A DNA stretch of 64,000 bases from Rhodococcus sp. W8901 (GCF_013348805.1 NZ_CP054690.1:3968001-4032000), one strand, 5' to 3'; shown: positions 38,094 through 47,687, numbered from the stretch's first letter. Notes: a model not told the origin generated them from the sequence alone. Numbers and translations: made by a program.

Positions 38094-38312
38094 TCACCGT
38101 GGACGGAAGAGGAACGCCGCCGCGCTGATGCTCAGCGCCGTCAGGATTGTCACCACGGCAGCGTCGAGAATCGTTCCGTAGACACGGAACGAGACGAGTC
38201 CGGGCAGCACCGACAGTGAGACGAAAAGCAGCGGAACCTTCAGTCGCCGTAGTCGGCGGCGCAGATTCGGACGGCGGCTGTCGCGGGCTGAGCTGTACAA
38301 CGAATCAGGCAT
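38094..38312 (-). CDS. Small two-helix membrane protein
   Basis: This 72-residue protein has an Arg-rich N-terminus (RRPNLRRRLRRLK) and two hydrophobic segments (about residues 27-42 and 48-68). Its ATG has a strong ribosome site, AAGGGGAGAT, directly upstream, which supports it as a real gene. I do not recognise a family. Confidence 0.55.
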   Translation of the reverse strand: MPDSLYSSARDSRRPNLRRRLRRLKVPLLFVSLSVLPGLVSFRVYGTILDAAVVTILTALSISAAAFLFRPR

Positions 38313-38414
38313 ATCTCCCCTTGGCCTCCCCGCCGCAGGCTAACACGACGGTTCACCGCACAGGCTGATCCCCGCTGCCGAGTCGAGGAATCGGCGACGG
38401 CCCCCGCCGGCCCG

Positions 38415-38717
38415 TCAACGGCCGCGGAACACCTCGGCCAACTGCGCCACCGTCGGCACACCCGCGAGCCCGGACTCGGTCCGGTACACCCGGCACGCCA
38501 GGTCCGCGACCCGCTCCGCCGGGAACGGATCCACCCCGTCGACCAGGATCGTCGGAGAACCCGCGAACTGCGATGCCGCGGCCTCCGCGCTCGTGGCCAG
38601 TACCCGGTACTCGATCTCCACGTCCGCCCGGCCCACGCTGGCCAGCGCCGCCAGGACGCGCTCGCCCGCCTCCCGCGAGTTCGGGCACGCATCGACATAC
38701 AGGATCTCGACCTTCAC
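38415..38717 (-). CDS. Thioredoxin-fold protein with CPNS motif
   Basis: This is a protein of 100 residues starting with GTG: VKVEILYVDACPNS, then a helix and a GSPTILVDGVDPF segment with the cis-proline of a thioredoxin fold. The CxxS active site is similar to the small proteins that accompany or resemble mercury and alkylmercury-lyase family members. The second cysteine is replaced by Ser, so it may act in glutathione- or mycothiol-type exchange rather than dithiol chemistry. The function is uncertain. Confidence 0.65.
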   Translation of the reverse strand: MKVEILYVDACPNSREAGERVLAALASVGRADVEIEYRVLATSAEAAASQFAGSPTILVDGVDPFPAERVADLACRVYRTESGLAGVPTVAQLAEVFRGR

Positions 38718-38912
38718 ATACTCATTGTGACCCGTGTGCGCCGGATGTCCACGACCGAATCCGCGTACCGGCTCCGGAGCTGCACTCGGCATGTCATGAT
38801 CCACCCGTTCCGATCCGGCGCTGGGGGCGCGTTACGGAATCGGTGGGGTACACGGCTGGGTAGACGCAAGACCCCGTCCGGGGTGTGGGCGTCACGAGGA
38901 GGGGGAATCCGC

Positions 38913-40838
38913 ATGACTGAAGGACAGATCACGAACATCGGCGCACGGGTCGCGCTGGCCGACGGGCGGTACGCGTGGGAGGTACCGGTGTCGGCATTCT
39001 CCGGCTTCGACGCACTCGTCACGGATGTGGCCAGCGAACTGTTCCCGGCAGCGACTCTCGCTGCCGCACATACGCACGGCGACCTACCGACCGCAGGGAC
39101 TGTCACCGCCACCTTGTCACCACACCTGGGCGGGGCCTCGGTGCAGGTGCACTGCCGGCCGGGCACGAGCGCCGAGTTCCGTACCAACGCAGCAGGGTTT
39201 GCCCTGCTGTTCGAGGCCGTCATCGCGTCGGGCGACGTGGTTCCGGCACCGATCATCACCGAACCGGCTCCGCCGCAATCCAGTTCGCCGATGGAGGAGC
39301 TTCCCGAGGTTGTCGAGACGTTCGGTGACCGGTGGGATCCGAGCAGCTCGCAGTCCCTCGAGGATCGGTTGACGATCATCGTCGCGGAGTCGATGGGTTA
39401 CGCGCCGGAGGACCTGCCGGGGGAGATTCCGCTGGTGGAACTGGGTCTGGACTCGCTGATGGCGGTGCGGATCAAGAACCGGGTCGAGTACGAGTTCGAC
39501 ATTCCGCAGTTGCAGCTGGCGGCCGTGAAGGACGCGAGCATGCAGGACGTCGCGAAGTACCTGCACTACGCGGTCGAGAACCGCGAGGAGGTCGCGGCCC
39601 TGGCCGCGCAGCAGCAGGCCGAGCGCGAGGCTGCCGCGACCGAGGGCGACACGACCGAAGCTGACGCGCCGGAGGTTCCCGAGGCCGAGGTCGAGGATGC
39701 TCCGGCCGGGTCCGGCGATGTCGATGTGCCGCCGCGTGATGCGGCCGAGCGTCTGACGTTCGCGTCGTGGGCGGTGGTGACGGGCAAGTCGGCGAAGAGC
39801 ATCTTCGCGACGTTGCCGATCCTGGACGACGAGTCTGCCGAGAAGTTGGCGGCCCGTCTGAGCGAGCGGTCCGGTGGCGAGATCACCGTCGACGACGTCC
39901 TCGACGCCGAGACCATCGAGCAGTTGGCCGAGACGGTGCGTCAGCATCTCGAGGACGGTCTGAAGATCGACGGTCTGGTGCGCACGTTGCGTCCTCGCGC
40001 CGAGGGTTCGGATGCGGTGCCGGTGTTCGTGTTCCATCCGGCGGGTGGTTCGACGGTGGCGTACGAGCCGCTGCTCAAGCGTCTGCCCGCGGACACCCCG
40101 ATGTTCGGCCTGGAGCGGGTCGAGGGCCCGCTCGAGGAGCGCGCCAAGGTGTATGCGCCACTCCTCAGGCAGATGCAGGGCGACGGCCCGTACGTGCTGT
40201 ACGGCTGGTCCTTCGGCGGAGCACTGGCGTATGCCGTGGCGAAACAGCTTCGACAGGATGGCGCCGACGTGCGGATCGTCGGACTGATCGACACCGTCAT
40301 GCCCGGCGAGAAGGTCGAGAACACTCCCGACGAGATCCGGGCCCGCTGGCAGCGCTACGCCGCGTTCGCGAAGAAGACCTACAACCTCGACGCGCCGTTG
40401 CCCTACGACAAGCTGGCCGCCGCCGGCAGCGACGAGGAACAGATCGGGATCCTCATGGACCTGCTCAAGCTGAGCGGCACCACGATCCCCAGCGGCATCA
40501 TCGAACACCAGCGCACGTCGTGGCTCGACAACCGGGCCGTTCCCAGCACCGACTTCGAAACCTACGACGGCGACGTGGTGCTCTACATGGCCAACACCTA
40601 TCTCGATGACCAGATCGCACTCGAGCCCGCCTTCCGGACGCGGCGACCCGACGGCGGCTGGGGCGAGGCCGTGCAGAACCTCGAGATCGTCCACGTCGAC
40701 TGCGACCACATCCAGATCGTCGACGAACCGTACATAGCGAAGGTCGGTGCGGACCTGAGCAAGAAACTCGCGGCCATCGCGGGCACGCAGTCGCCCCGCC
40801 CTGAGCCGGCCGGCAGCAGATCGGCCGAGTCGGAGTAG
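38913..40838 (+). CDS. Free-standing ACP-thioesterase resembling the Pks13 C-terminus
   Basis: This 641-residue protein has three parts. Residues 1-145 show no domain I recognise. Residues about 148-225 form an acyl carrier domain with Ser181 in ELGLDSLMAVRIKNR, the phosphopantetheine site. An acidic linker and helical segment follow. Residues about 368-625 form a thioesterase with VFHPAGGSTVAYEPLLKR, the nucleophile Ser433 in YGWSFGGALAY, a likely Asp in GLIDTVMPGE and a His in DCDHIQIVDEPY. Order and motifs are those of the C-terminal ACP-TE part of the mycolic-acid condensase Pks13, but no ketosynthase or acyltransferase is present. ATG 38913 follows GAGGAGGGGG. Confidence 0.85.
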   Translation: MTEGQITNIGARVALADGRYAWEVPVSAFSGFDALVTDVASELFPAATLAAAHTHGDLPTAGTVTATLSPHLGGASVQVHCRPGTSAEFRTNAAGFALLFEAVIASGDVVPAPIITEPAPPQSSSPMEELPEVVETFGDRWDPSSSQSLEDRLTIIVAESMGYAPEDLPGEIPLVELGLDSLMAVRIKNRVEYEFDIPQLQLAAVKDASMQDVAKYLHYAVENREEVAALAAQQQAEREAAATEGDTTEADAPEVPEAEVEDAPAGSGDVDVPPRDAAERLTFASWAVVTGKSAKSIFATLPILDDESAEKLAARLSERSGGEITVDDVLDAETIEQLAETVRQHLEDGLKIDGLVRTLRPRAEGSDAVPVFVFHPAGGSTVAYEPLLKRLPADTPMFGLERVEGPLEERAKVYAPLLRQMQGDGPYVLYGWSFGGALAYAVAKQLRQDGADVRIVGLIDTVMPGEKVENTPDEIRARWQRYAAFAKKTYNLDAPLPYDKLAAAGSDEEQIGILMDLLKLSGTTIPSGIIEHQRTSWLDNRAVPSTDFETYDGDVVLYMANTYLDDQIALEPAFRTRRPDGGWGEAVQNLEIVHVDCDHIQIVDEPYIAKVGADLSKKLAAIAGTQSPRPEPAGSRSAESE

Positions 40839-40858
40839 CCACGCCCGGTTGGTGTTTC

Positions 40859-40888
40859 GATCCCCCGCCGCCTGGGCGGCGGGGGATC
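40859..40888. terminator. Terminator between the ACP-TE gene and the 32-residue peptide gene
   Basis: A 14-base perfect stem (40859-40872 GATCCCCCGCCGCC with 40875-40888) with a tight loop lies between the convergent genes and can serve both. Confidence 0.8.
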
Positions 40889-40907
40889 TCTGCCGTTCGG
40901 GCCGGTG

Positions 40908-41006
40908 CTACGACCCCTCGGCCCCGAACAGCGCGGACCCCATGTACGCAAGCCCGAGGGCGGACTCCACCGACCCCAACGAACCGGTCAGAAGATTGAC
41001 GATCAT
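40908..41006 (-). CDS. 32-residue hydrophobic peptide, hypothetical
   Basis: The minus-strand frame from ATG 41006 to TAG 40908 encodes 32 residues beginning MIVNLLTGSLGSVESALG and ending ALFGAEGS. It is mostly hydrophobic, with repeated Gly-Ser pairs, and could form one membrane helix. It has a good ribosome site (AAAGGA, eight bases before the ATG) and a terminator 20 bases after the stop, so it looks like a complete small gene. I do not recognise it. Small secreted or membrane peptides of this size include the mycolylated porins of corynebacteria, but I see no direct similarity. Confidence 0.5.
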   Translation of the reverse strand: MIVNLLTGSLGSVESALGLAYMGSALFGAEGS

Positions 41007-41096
41007 GCGAGAGTTCCTTTCAGACAACCACAGTCGGGGAGATCACGGATCATCGGAACATACCGAGGGCACTGGCCGTGCGCAGCCGATCCGGCT

Positions 41097-41876
41097 CTAC
41101 GCACCGACGTACTCCCGTAGACACGACCCTGTTTCCGCCTGTTCGTTGTCGTCCCCGAAGACCCACGCCATGAACTCGGTCGCCCCGGCGTCGTGGAAGG
41201 CACGCAACCGATCGGAAACCTCACCGCGCGAACCGATCAGCGCGACGTCGGCCGGATCAGCGGCGCCCTCCTTGTCGAGCATCGCCCGGTACGACGGGGT
41301 GTTCGTGTAGGCGGCGAACTCCTCCCGGCACCGCTGCCGCGCCGCATCGACGTCGGCCGTCACGCAGATCGGCAGGCCCACCACGATCCGCGGCGCGGGT
41401 CGGCCCGCGGCGGCCGCGGCCACGCTGATGGTCGGCACGATGTGCTCGGCCACGGTGCGGATCCCGGTCATCAGCGTCACCGTCCCGTCGGCGTGTTCGC
41501 CGGCCAGTCGCAGCATCGCCGGGCCGAGCGCCGCGAGCAGCACCGGCGGCGCCGGGGTGTCGAAAGTGTCCAGCGGGCGCGGCAACTCGGCCCGGAGCCG
41601 GACACCGTCGAACTGCGTCCGTTCGCCGCGCAGTGACGGGATCAGCGCCGACGCGGCCAGCAGCAGCGGATGCGTCGGATGCGTGGGCAGCACCGCGGTG
41701 CCCAACCGGATCGACGACGTCCGCTCCCCCGCCAGCGCCAGGACGGTCAGCGCATCCCACCCGAAGATCTGCGGCACCCACGCCGCCGCCAGCCCGTCGG
41801 CCTCCACTCGCGCCACCCGCTCGACCACCTCGTCGAGCCGCACCGATGGCCACACCATCCGACCGATCTCCATCAC
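41097..41876 (-). CDS. LLM-class (F420/flavin) oxidoreductase with internal deletion
   Basis: This 259-residue protein matches a luciferase-like monooxygenase family whose members are near 290-310 residues. The N-terminal RMVWPSVRLDEVVERVARVE and AVLPTHPTHPLLLAASAL, and the C-terminal LLAALGPAMLRLAGEHADGTVTLMTG and PSYRAMLDKEGAADPADVAL, are intact. Between them, at about residue 78, the segment that normally contains the GIGLSH motif and its following helix is missing. The frame is kept, but the active site is probably damaged. The 32-residue peptide gene follows. Confidence 0.75.
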   Translation of the reverse strand: MMEIGRMVWPSVRLDEVVERVARVEADGLAAAWVPQIFGWDALTVLALAGERTSSIRLGTAVLPTHPTHPLLLAASALIPSLRGERTQFDGVRLRAELPRPLDTFDTPAPPVLLAALGPAMLRLAGEHADGTVTLMTGIRTVAEHIVPTISVAAAAAGRPAPRIVVGLPICVTADVDAARQRCREEFAAYTNTPSYRAMLDKEGAADPADVALIGSRGEVSDRLRAFHDAGATEFMAWVFGDDNEQAETGSCLREYVGA

Positions 41877-41957
41877 CGATCACCTCGCCTTCCGACGCCG
41901 GGTCCGCAGCTGCAGTGTCCCAGCTCGAGGTCCGATCAGGAGTGGTTCCGGCACAAC

Positions 41958-42003
41958 GAAAGCGCGGACCCCGCCGCCCGACGGCGACGGGGTCCGCGCT
42001 TTC
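41958..42003 (-). terminator. Terminator of the PepSY operon
   Basis: A perfect 16-base stem (41958-41973 GAAAGCGCGGACCCCG with 41988-42003) directly follows the stop of the 158-residue membrane gene on the minus strand and is followed by a T-containing tract. Confidence 0.82.
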
Positions 42004-42005
42004 AC

Positions 42006-42482
42006 TCACCGCTCCAGCAGGTTGCTCCGTCCGGCCACCACCGGAATCCACAGCACCGCCAGCACCGCCATCGCTGCCCACTCGACGAGCAGGCCGTAGC
42101 CGAGGCTGCCGGTGTGGGCGTCGCGGACGCTGTGCTGCGACCAGTACATCAACACCCCCAGGGCGGTCCCGACCGTCACGCCGGCCATCGCGACCCACGC
42201 GAAGACCCAGCGACGGGTCCACGCCGCCAGCGCGGACACCCCGATCCCGAACACCACCACGAACCAGGTGAACAGCCGAGCCAGCGCCGCGACCTCGTCA
42301 TGCCCGCCGGCGAGCACGTTCCACGCCCGCAATCCGTCGACCTGCGGCGCGGCGAGCGCAATCAGCAGGATCATCACGGCGGCCGCGATGAACGGTCCGC
42401 GCCCGCGCGGATCGACCTCGCGCGCGACCCGCGCCTCGATCATGGACAACTCACGCCGCAGCAGCGACAGATCCTCGCTCAT
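42006..42482 (-). CDS. Four-helix membrane protein of the PepSY cluster
   Basis: This 158-residue protein has a short charged N-terminus (MSEDLSLLRRELSMIEARV) and four membrane segments. I recognise no enzyme motif. Its ATG overlaps the stop of the PepSY gene by ATGA, so the two are coupled. The function is unknown, by context linked to metal handling or membrane redox chemistry. Confidence 0.65.
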   Translation of the reverse strand: MSEDLSLLRRELSMIEARVAREVDPRGRGPFIAAAVMILLIALAAPQVDGLRAWNVLAGGHDEVAALARLFTWFVVVFGIGVSALAAWTRRWVFAWVAMAGVTVGTALGVLMYWSQHSVRDAHTGSLGYGLLVEWAAMAVLAVLWIPVVAGRSNLLER

Positions 42483-43963
42483 TCGGTCACGCCGGTCGAT
42501 GCTCGTCTGCGTTGAAACACGACGACGACGATATCGACGGCCACGAATCCGATCAGGCTCAGCCCCAGCAGCGGCACGAACCATCCGACGAGTACGGTGC
42601 ACGCCACCAGCGCGGCCGCGGCTGCCGGATGCAGGCCGCGGACGGCGCCACGGGTCGGCGGCCGACCCCACCGCTGCGCACCTCGCGTCGGTCGGCGCCG
42701 CCACCACATCGTGTACCCGAGCACGATCATCACGAGCAGCGCCGCCGCCAACGCCACCAGCACGATCTGATTCAGCAGCCCGAACAGGATGCCCATGTGC
42801 ACCCCGATGCCCCAGAAGGTGAGCTTCGCGGCCAAGGGCCAGTCGGCGAACCGGGAGGTGTCGGTGATCTGGCCGGTGGCACCATCGACGGCCACCACGT
42901 CGGTGGCGAACTGCCACGGCTGCCGCGTCTGCGCGACGGTGAACGCGGTGTCCGGCGCGGACGGGATGGACGCCTCCACCGCGCCCGTCACGCCCGCGCC
43001 CGCGGCGACCGCGAGCACGTCGTCGAGCCGTCCGACGTTGGCGTCCAGCATGCCGCTCCCCGCAGCGGGGGCCTCGTGCCCGCCATGGCCGTCGTGCCCA
43101 CCTGCCGGCGCAGTGTCGGTGGCGCCCAGCTTCTTCGACACCGACGGAGTGGTCCAACCGAGCGAGGTGCGCAGGTCGGTGACGTGCTCACCGGCGTACT
43201 TCGACCAGGTCAGACCGGTCGCGGACAGGAACACCAGGCCCACCGCGATCCACAACCCGATCGCGCCGTGCCAGCCGAGTGCGCGATTGCGGCCGCGTGC
43301 ACCGTGTTTCACCGTCCACAGCCGGGGTGTGGCCGCGCCGGCTCGCGCCCGCGCCGTCCGGTACCGCCGCACCCACAGGTAGACCCCGCCGAGGGCGATC
43401 ACCCACAGCCACGACGCCGCCAGTTCGCTGTAGATGCGACCCGGCTCACCGAGGTGCAGGTGCCGGTGCAGCTGCGAGATCCACGTCCGCATCGGCAGGG
43501 CGCTACTGCTGCCGTAGACGACTAGTTCGCCGACCGGCCGCGCGGTGACCGGATCCACGAAGACCGCCAGCCGCTCCGACTCGCCCAGCGTGGGATCGGT
43601 GAACAACACCCGGGTGGTGTCCCCTGACTCGACGGCCGGGCGGACCGCCGACACCGCCAGATCGGGCCGCTGCGCCCGGGCCGCCTCGACTTGGTCGCTG
43701 ACCGGTGCGGCCGGTCCGGTCGTCTCGACGTGCAGGTAGTCGCGGTAGACGAACTGCTCGAGAGTGGGAGCGACGGCGTACAGACCACCGCTGACGGCGG
43801 CGACGATCAGGAACGGCGCCACCAGGATGCCGGCGTAGAAGTGCAGCCGCAGGACCAGCCGGCGCAGCGCACCCGGCGGCGACGAGTCCTTCGAGTCGGA
43901 CTCGGCGGACGGATCGTTCGGAAGATGCGCAGGGGTGATCCCCACGCTCTCGGGAGCATTCAT
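42479..43963 (-). CDS. PepSY-domain membrane protein (PiuB-like)
   Basis: This 494-residue protein is built like PiuB/PepSY-TM proteins: four main membrane helices, with LVLRLHFYAGILVAPFLIVA first and WISQLHRHLHLGEPGRIYSE, GWHGAIGLWIAVGLVFLSATGLTW and VHMGILFGLLNQIVLVALAA later. Conserved histidines in the helices may bind heme or metal. The extracytoplasmic part has a His-rich stretch GGHDGHGGHE, suggesting copper or another metal. ATG 43963 is used; a GTG precedes it. It is followed by an overlapping membrane gene. Confidence 0.83.
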   Translation of the reverse strand: MNAPESVGITPAHLPNDPSAESDSKDSSPPGALRRLVLRLHFYAGILVAPFLIVAAVSGGLYAVAPTLEQFVYRDYLHVETTGPAAPVSDQVEAARAQRPDLAVSAVRPAVESGDTTRVLFTDPTLGESERLAVFVDPVTARPVGELVVYGSSSALPMRTWISQLHRHLHLGEPGRIYSELAASWLWVIALGGVYLWVRRYRTARARAGAATPRLWTVKHGARGRNRALGWHGAIGLWIAVGLVFLSATGLTWSKYAGEHVTDLRTSLGWTTPSVSKKLGATDTAPAGGHDGHGGHEAPAAGSGMLDANVGRLDDVLAVAAGAGVTGAVEASIPSAPDTAFTVAQTRQPWQFATDVVAVDGATGQITDTSRFADWPLAAKLTFWGIGVHMGILFGLLNQIVLVALAAALLVMIVLGYTMWWRRRPTRGAQRWGRPPTRGAVRGLHPAAAAALVACTVLVGWFVPLLGLSLIGFVAVDIVVVVFQRRRASTGVTE

Positions 43964-44061
43964 CACAAAGGCTCTTTCCCTGAAGAGGTTTCGGTTCGGC
44001 GCACGCGGACCACGCGGTTCACGCGGGTCTCCGGAGGTGGCGCCGAGAAAGACACGCCGAT

Positions 44062-44091
44062 CACGCCCGGCACGAGAGGTGACCGGGCGTG
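44062..44091 (-). terminator. Hairpin between the His-rich membrane gene and the PepSY gene
   Basis: A nine-base perfect stem (44062-44070 CACGCCCGG with 44083-44091) with a 12-base loop lies 52 bases after the stop of the 178-residue membrane gene. It may end that transcript before the PepSY operon. Confidence 0.5.
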
Positions 44092-44143
44092 GACAGCGGT
44101 GAAGGTGAGAGCCGACGCGGGCACGCGAGGGTGCGGGCGGCGG

Positions 44144-44680
44144 CTACCGGGAAAGAGTCGGAGGTCCCCGTGTGCCGCCGGCCGACCGGGTGATCCAACC
44201 GATCGTGGGGTCGAGACGACGGACGACGGTGGGTGTCCACCGTCGGACGTCCGGGACGGGCGGCGCCGACAGCACCGCGACGACGATGCGCAGCACCGAC
44301 GTGATCACGCCCAGCAGCGCGCGCTCGGCGGCCCGGATCGGCATTGCGCCGACCACCGTGGCCGCCGCGTGCGCGGCGAGCATCTGCGGCGTCAGGTGCA
44401 GACCGTGACCGTGGTCGGATGCCAGGGTGAGCGTGAGGTGCCCGATGCCCTGACCGGCCGCGAGCACAGCACCGAGGAACAGCAACGGATGTCCCACGGT
44501 TCGTGCCGACGCGGTGATCGCACCCACCACGGCGCTGCCGGCCAGGAGTAGCACCACTGCCTGCTCACTGGGGACGGCGACCCCGCCGCCGAGTCCGTGC
44601 GCGGCGATACTGACCGCGCCGGACGCCGATCCGACGAACATGCCGCGCGTGCGCGCGACAGCATCGGTCCGGGAATTCAC
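44144..44680 (-). CDS. Small His-containing membrane protein near the PepSY gene
   Basis: This 178-residue protein has four hydrophobic segments and a central stretch GHLTLTLASDHGHGLHLTPQM rich in histidines, followed by MLAAHAAATVVGA. The start is GTG 44680. The pattern resembles small membrane proteins of actinobacterial copper clusters, though no CopC/YcnI gene is present. It lies upstream of the PepSY gene on the same strand, separated by a hairpin. Confidence 0.65.
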   Translation of the reverse strand: MNSRTDAVARTRGMFVGSASGAVSIAAHGLGGGVAVPSEQAVVLLLAGSAVVGAITASARTVGHPLLFLGAVLAAGQGIGHLTLTLASDHGHGLHLTPQMLAAHAAATVVGAMPIRAAERALLGVITSVLRIVVAVLSAPPVPDVRRWTPTVVRRLDPTIGWITRSAGGTRGPPTLSR

Positions 44681-44820
44681 CCCGAGAGATTAGCGCCTAC
44701 TACAGCGGCTAGTACACACGTCGGGAGCAGCGCACCGGACCAATCACCCCACTGTGACGTGCATCACCATTAGGCTGGGGCTGCCCGCAGGTAGACCGAC
44801 GTCGCTCTTTGGGGGTAACC

Positions 44821-46464
44821 ATGCAGGACGCACTGACGAAGATCACCGACACACTCAGCGCGGTGCGGGTGATGGCGCGCTCCGGCCTTATCCCGTTCCC
44901 ACGCGTCGACGAGGGCGTCGGAGTGCTGTTGGCCGTCAGCAAGTACGGGCCGTTCGCGGGATCCGTCCACGCCCGCGCCGCCCACGGCCACGGTCGCGTC
45001 GCGATCATCGACGAACGCGGTCCACTTACGTACCGGCAACTCGAGGAACAGTCCAACGCGCTGGTTCGGGCATGGCAGGCCGAGGGCATCGGCGTCGGCT
45101 CCTGCGTCGGCGCCATGTGCCGCAACCACCGCGGCCTCATCCTCACGATGCTCGCCGCCGCGAAGAGCGGGGTGCGTCTGGTCATGATGAACACCGGCTT
45201 CGCCCGCCCCCGACTGGTCGACGTCGCGGCGAGGGAGGGCGTGCACCACTTCGTCTTCGACAGCGAGTTCGCCGACATCGCCGACGCGCTGCCCTCCGAC
45301 GTCACCCCATTCCTGTCGTGGGTGGACCAGGCGCCGCCCACTCCCCCGGCCGAGACACCGCTGCGCGCCCTCGACGCCCTCATCGCCGGGCAGTCCACCG
45401 AACCGGTGCCCGCGCCGAAGGACCACGGCGTCTTCATCCTGCTCACCAGCGGAACAACGGGCACCCCCAAGGGCGCGCCCCGCGGGCGCACGTCACCGTT
45501 CGTCACCGCACAGTTCCTCGATCGAATCCCGTTGCGCCCCAAGCAGACCATGCTGATGACCGCGCCCGCATTCCACGGCACCGGCATCTCGCAACTGGGC
45601 CTGGGCCTGGCACTCGAGAACACCGTCGTCATGCAGCGTCGCTTCGACCCCGAGACCACCGTCCGCCTGCTCGCCGAACACCACGCCGACACCATGGTGC
45701 TGGTGCCGACCATGCTGCAGCGGATCATCGATCTCGGCCCTGAGGTGCTCTCGAAGTACGACACCTCCTCACTGAAGGTGATCTTCGCGGCCGGTTCGGC
45801 CATCGCCCCCGACCTGTCCATCCGCACCCAACAGGCGTTCGGGAAGGTGCTCTACAACTTCTACGGCTCCACCGAGGTCGCCGCCGTCACCATCGCCACC
45901 CCCGACGACCTCGAGCGCGCGCCCGGCACCGCCGGACGCGTGCCGGCCACCTGCCACATCGCGCTGATCGACGACGACGGCAACAAGATCACCGAACCCG
46001 ACGTCGTCGGCCGCATCTTCGCCAAGAGCGGACTGAGCTTCGAGGGCTACACCGACGGCCGCGACAAGCAGCGGATCGACGGCATGCTCTCCACCGGAGA
46101 CGTCGGGCACTTCGACCGCGACGGCCTGCTGTTCGTCGACGGCCGCGACGACGACATGATCGTCTCCGGCGGCGAGAACGTGTACCCGCTCGAGGTGGAG
46201 AACCTCATCACCGAACGCCCCGACGTCCTCGAGGCCGCGGTGATCGGCGTCGAGGACGACGAGTTCGGCCACCGCCTACGCGCATTCGTCGTGCCCGCGG
46301 CGTCGTCGGCGCGGGACGCGAGCGAGATCCGCACGCACGTGAAGTCGAACCTGGCCCGCTACAAGGTGCCGCGCGACGTCATCTTCATCGAGGAGCTGCC
46401 CCGCAACGCCACCGGCAAGCTTCTGCGCCGGGTGCTGATCGAGATGGAAGTCGAGCCCGAGTAA
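44821..46464 (+). CDS. Acyl-CoA synthetase (AMP-forming, FadD type)
   Basis: This 547-residue enzyme of the ANL superfamily has the P-loop LLTSGTTGTPKGAPRG, YGSTEVAAVTIA, the adenylate-binding STGDVGHFDRDGLLFVDGRDDD and the C-terminal catalytic Lys in LPRNATGKLLRRVL. The order and spacing match fatty acyl-CoA ligases of mycobacteria (FadD12 type). ATG 44821 follows GGGGG; a TTG at 44809 is in frame. It runs divergently from the His-rich membrane gene and ends in a terminator shared with tRNA-fMet. Confidence 0.9.
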   Translation: MQDALTKITDTLSAVRVMARSGLIPFPRVDEGVGVLLAVSKYGPFAGSVHARAAHGHGRVAIIDERGPLTYRQLEEQSNALVRAWQAEGIGVGSCVGAMCRNHRGLILTMLAAAKSGVRLVMMNTGFARPRLVDVAAREGVHHFVFDSEFADIADALPSDVTPFLSWVDQAPPTPPAETPLRALDALIAGQSTEPVPAPKDHGVFILLTSGTTGTPKGAPRGRTSPFVTAQFLDRIPLRPKQTMLMTAPAFHGTGISQLGLGLALENTVVMQRRFDPETTVRLLAEHHADTMVLVPTMLQRIIDLGPEVLSKYDTSSLKVIFAAGSAIAPDLSIRTQQAFGKVLYNFYGSTEVAAVTIATPDDLERAPGTAGRVPATCHIALIDDDGNKITEPDVVGRIFAKSGLSFEGYTDGRDKQRIDGMLSTGDVGHFDRDGLLFVDGRDDDMIVSGGENVYPLEVENLITERPDVLEAAVIGVEDDEFGHRLRAFVVPAASSARDASEIRTHVKSNLARYKVPRDVIFIEELPRNATGKLLRRVLIEMEVEPE

Positions 46465-46487
46465 CACTCCGGGACACACAAAAGCGA

Positions 46488-46520
46488 AGAACCCCCGTCC
46501 AGAATCCGGACGGGGGTTCT
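46488..46520. terminator. Bidirectional terminator of the acyl-CoA synthetase and tRNA-fMet
   Basis: A perfect 13-base stem (46488-46500 AGAACCCCCGTCC with 46508-46520) with a seven-base loop is placed 23 bases after the synthetase stop and five bases from the tRNA. On the minus strand it is followed by a T-rich stretch. Confidence 0.87.
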
Positions 46521-46524
46521 CCAT

Positions 46525-46601
46525 TGGTAGCGGGGACAGGATTTGAACCTGCGACCTCTGGGTTATGAGCCCAGCGAGCTACCGAGCTGCTCCACCCCGC
46601 G
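46525..46601 (-). tRNA. Initiator tRNA-fMet (anticodon CAT)
   Basis: The 77-base tRNA starts CGCGGGGTGG and has an encoded CCA end. The anticodon stem CTGGG/CCCAG encloses CTCATAA, giving anticodon CAT. Three G-C pairs abut the loop, and position 1 (C) faces a T, so the first acceptor pair is mismatched. Both are marks of an initiator tRNA. Confidence 0.93.
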
Positions 46602-47629
<1,028 letters not shown>

Positions 47630-47636
47630 GCCCGCA

Positions 47637-47687
47637 AGCTGAAGGGACCCTTCGCGCGCTCGCAGCGCACGAAGGGTCCCTTCAGCT
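47637..47687. terminator. Bidirectional terminator between rpf and the UPF0182 gene
   Basis: Perfect 18-base arms (47637-47654 AGCTGAAGGGACCCTTCG with 47670-47687) enclose a loop that itself can pair. It lies seven bases after the rpf stop and 23 bases beyond the UPF0182 stop. Confidence 0.88.

Noticed and set aside
39117-40709. 530-codon minus-strand ORF opposite the ACP-thioesterase gene
   Set aside because: The plus-strand protein has intact ACP and TE motifs; the antisense frame shows none.
45769-46272. Minus-strand ORF with Val/Asp/Gly-rich translation opposite the acyl-CoA synthetase
   Set aside because: It is antisense to the catalytic domain of a convincing enzyme and has no ribosome site or family match.
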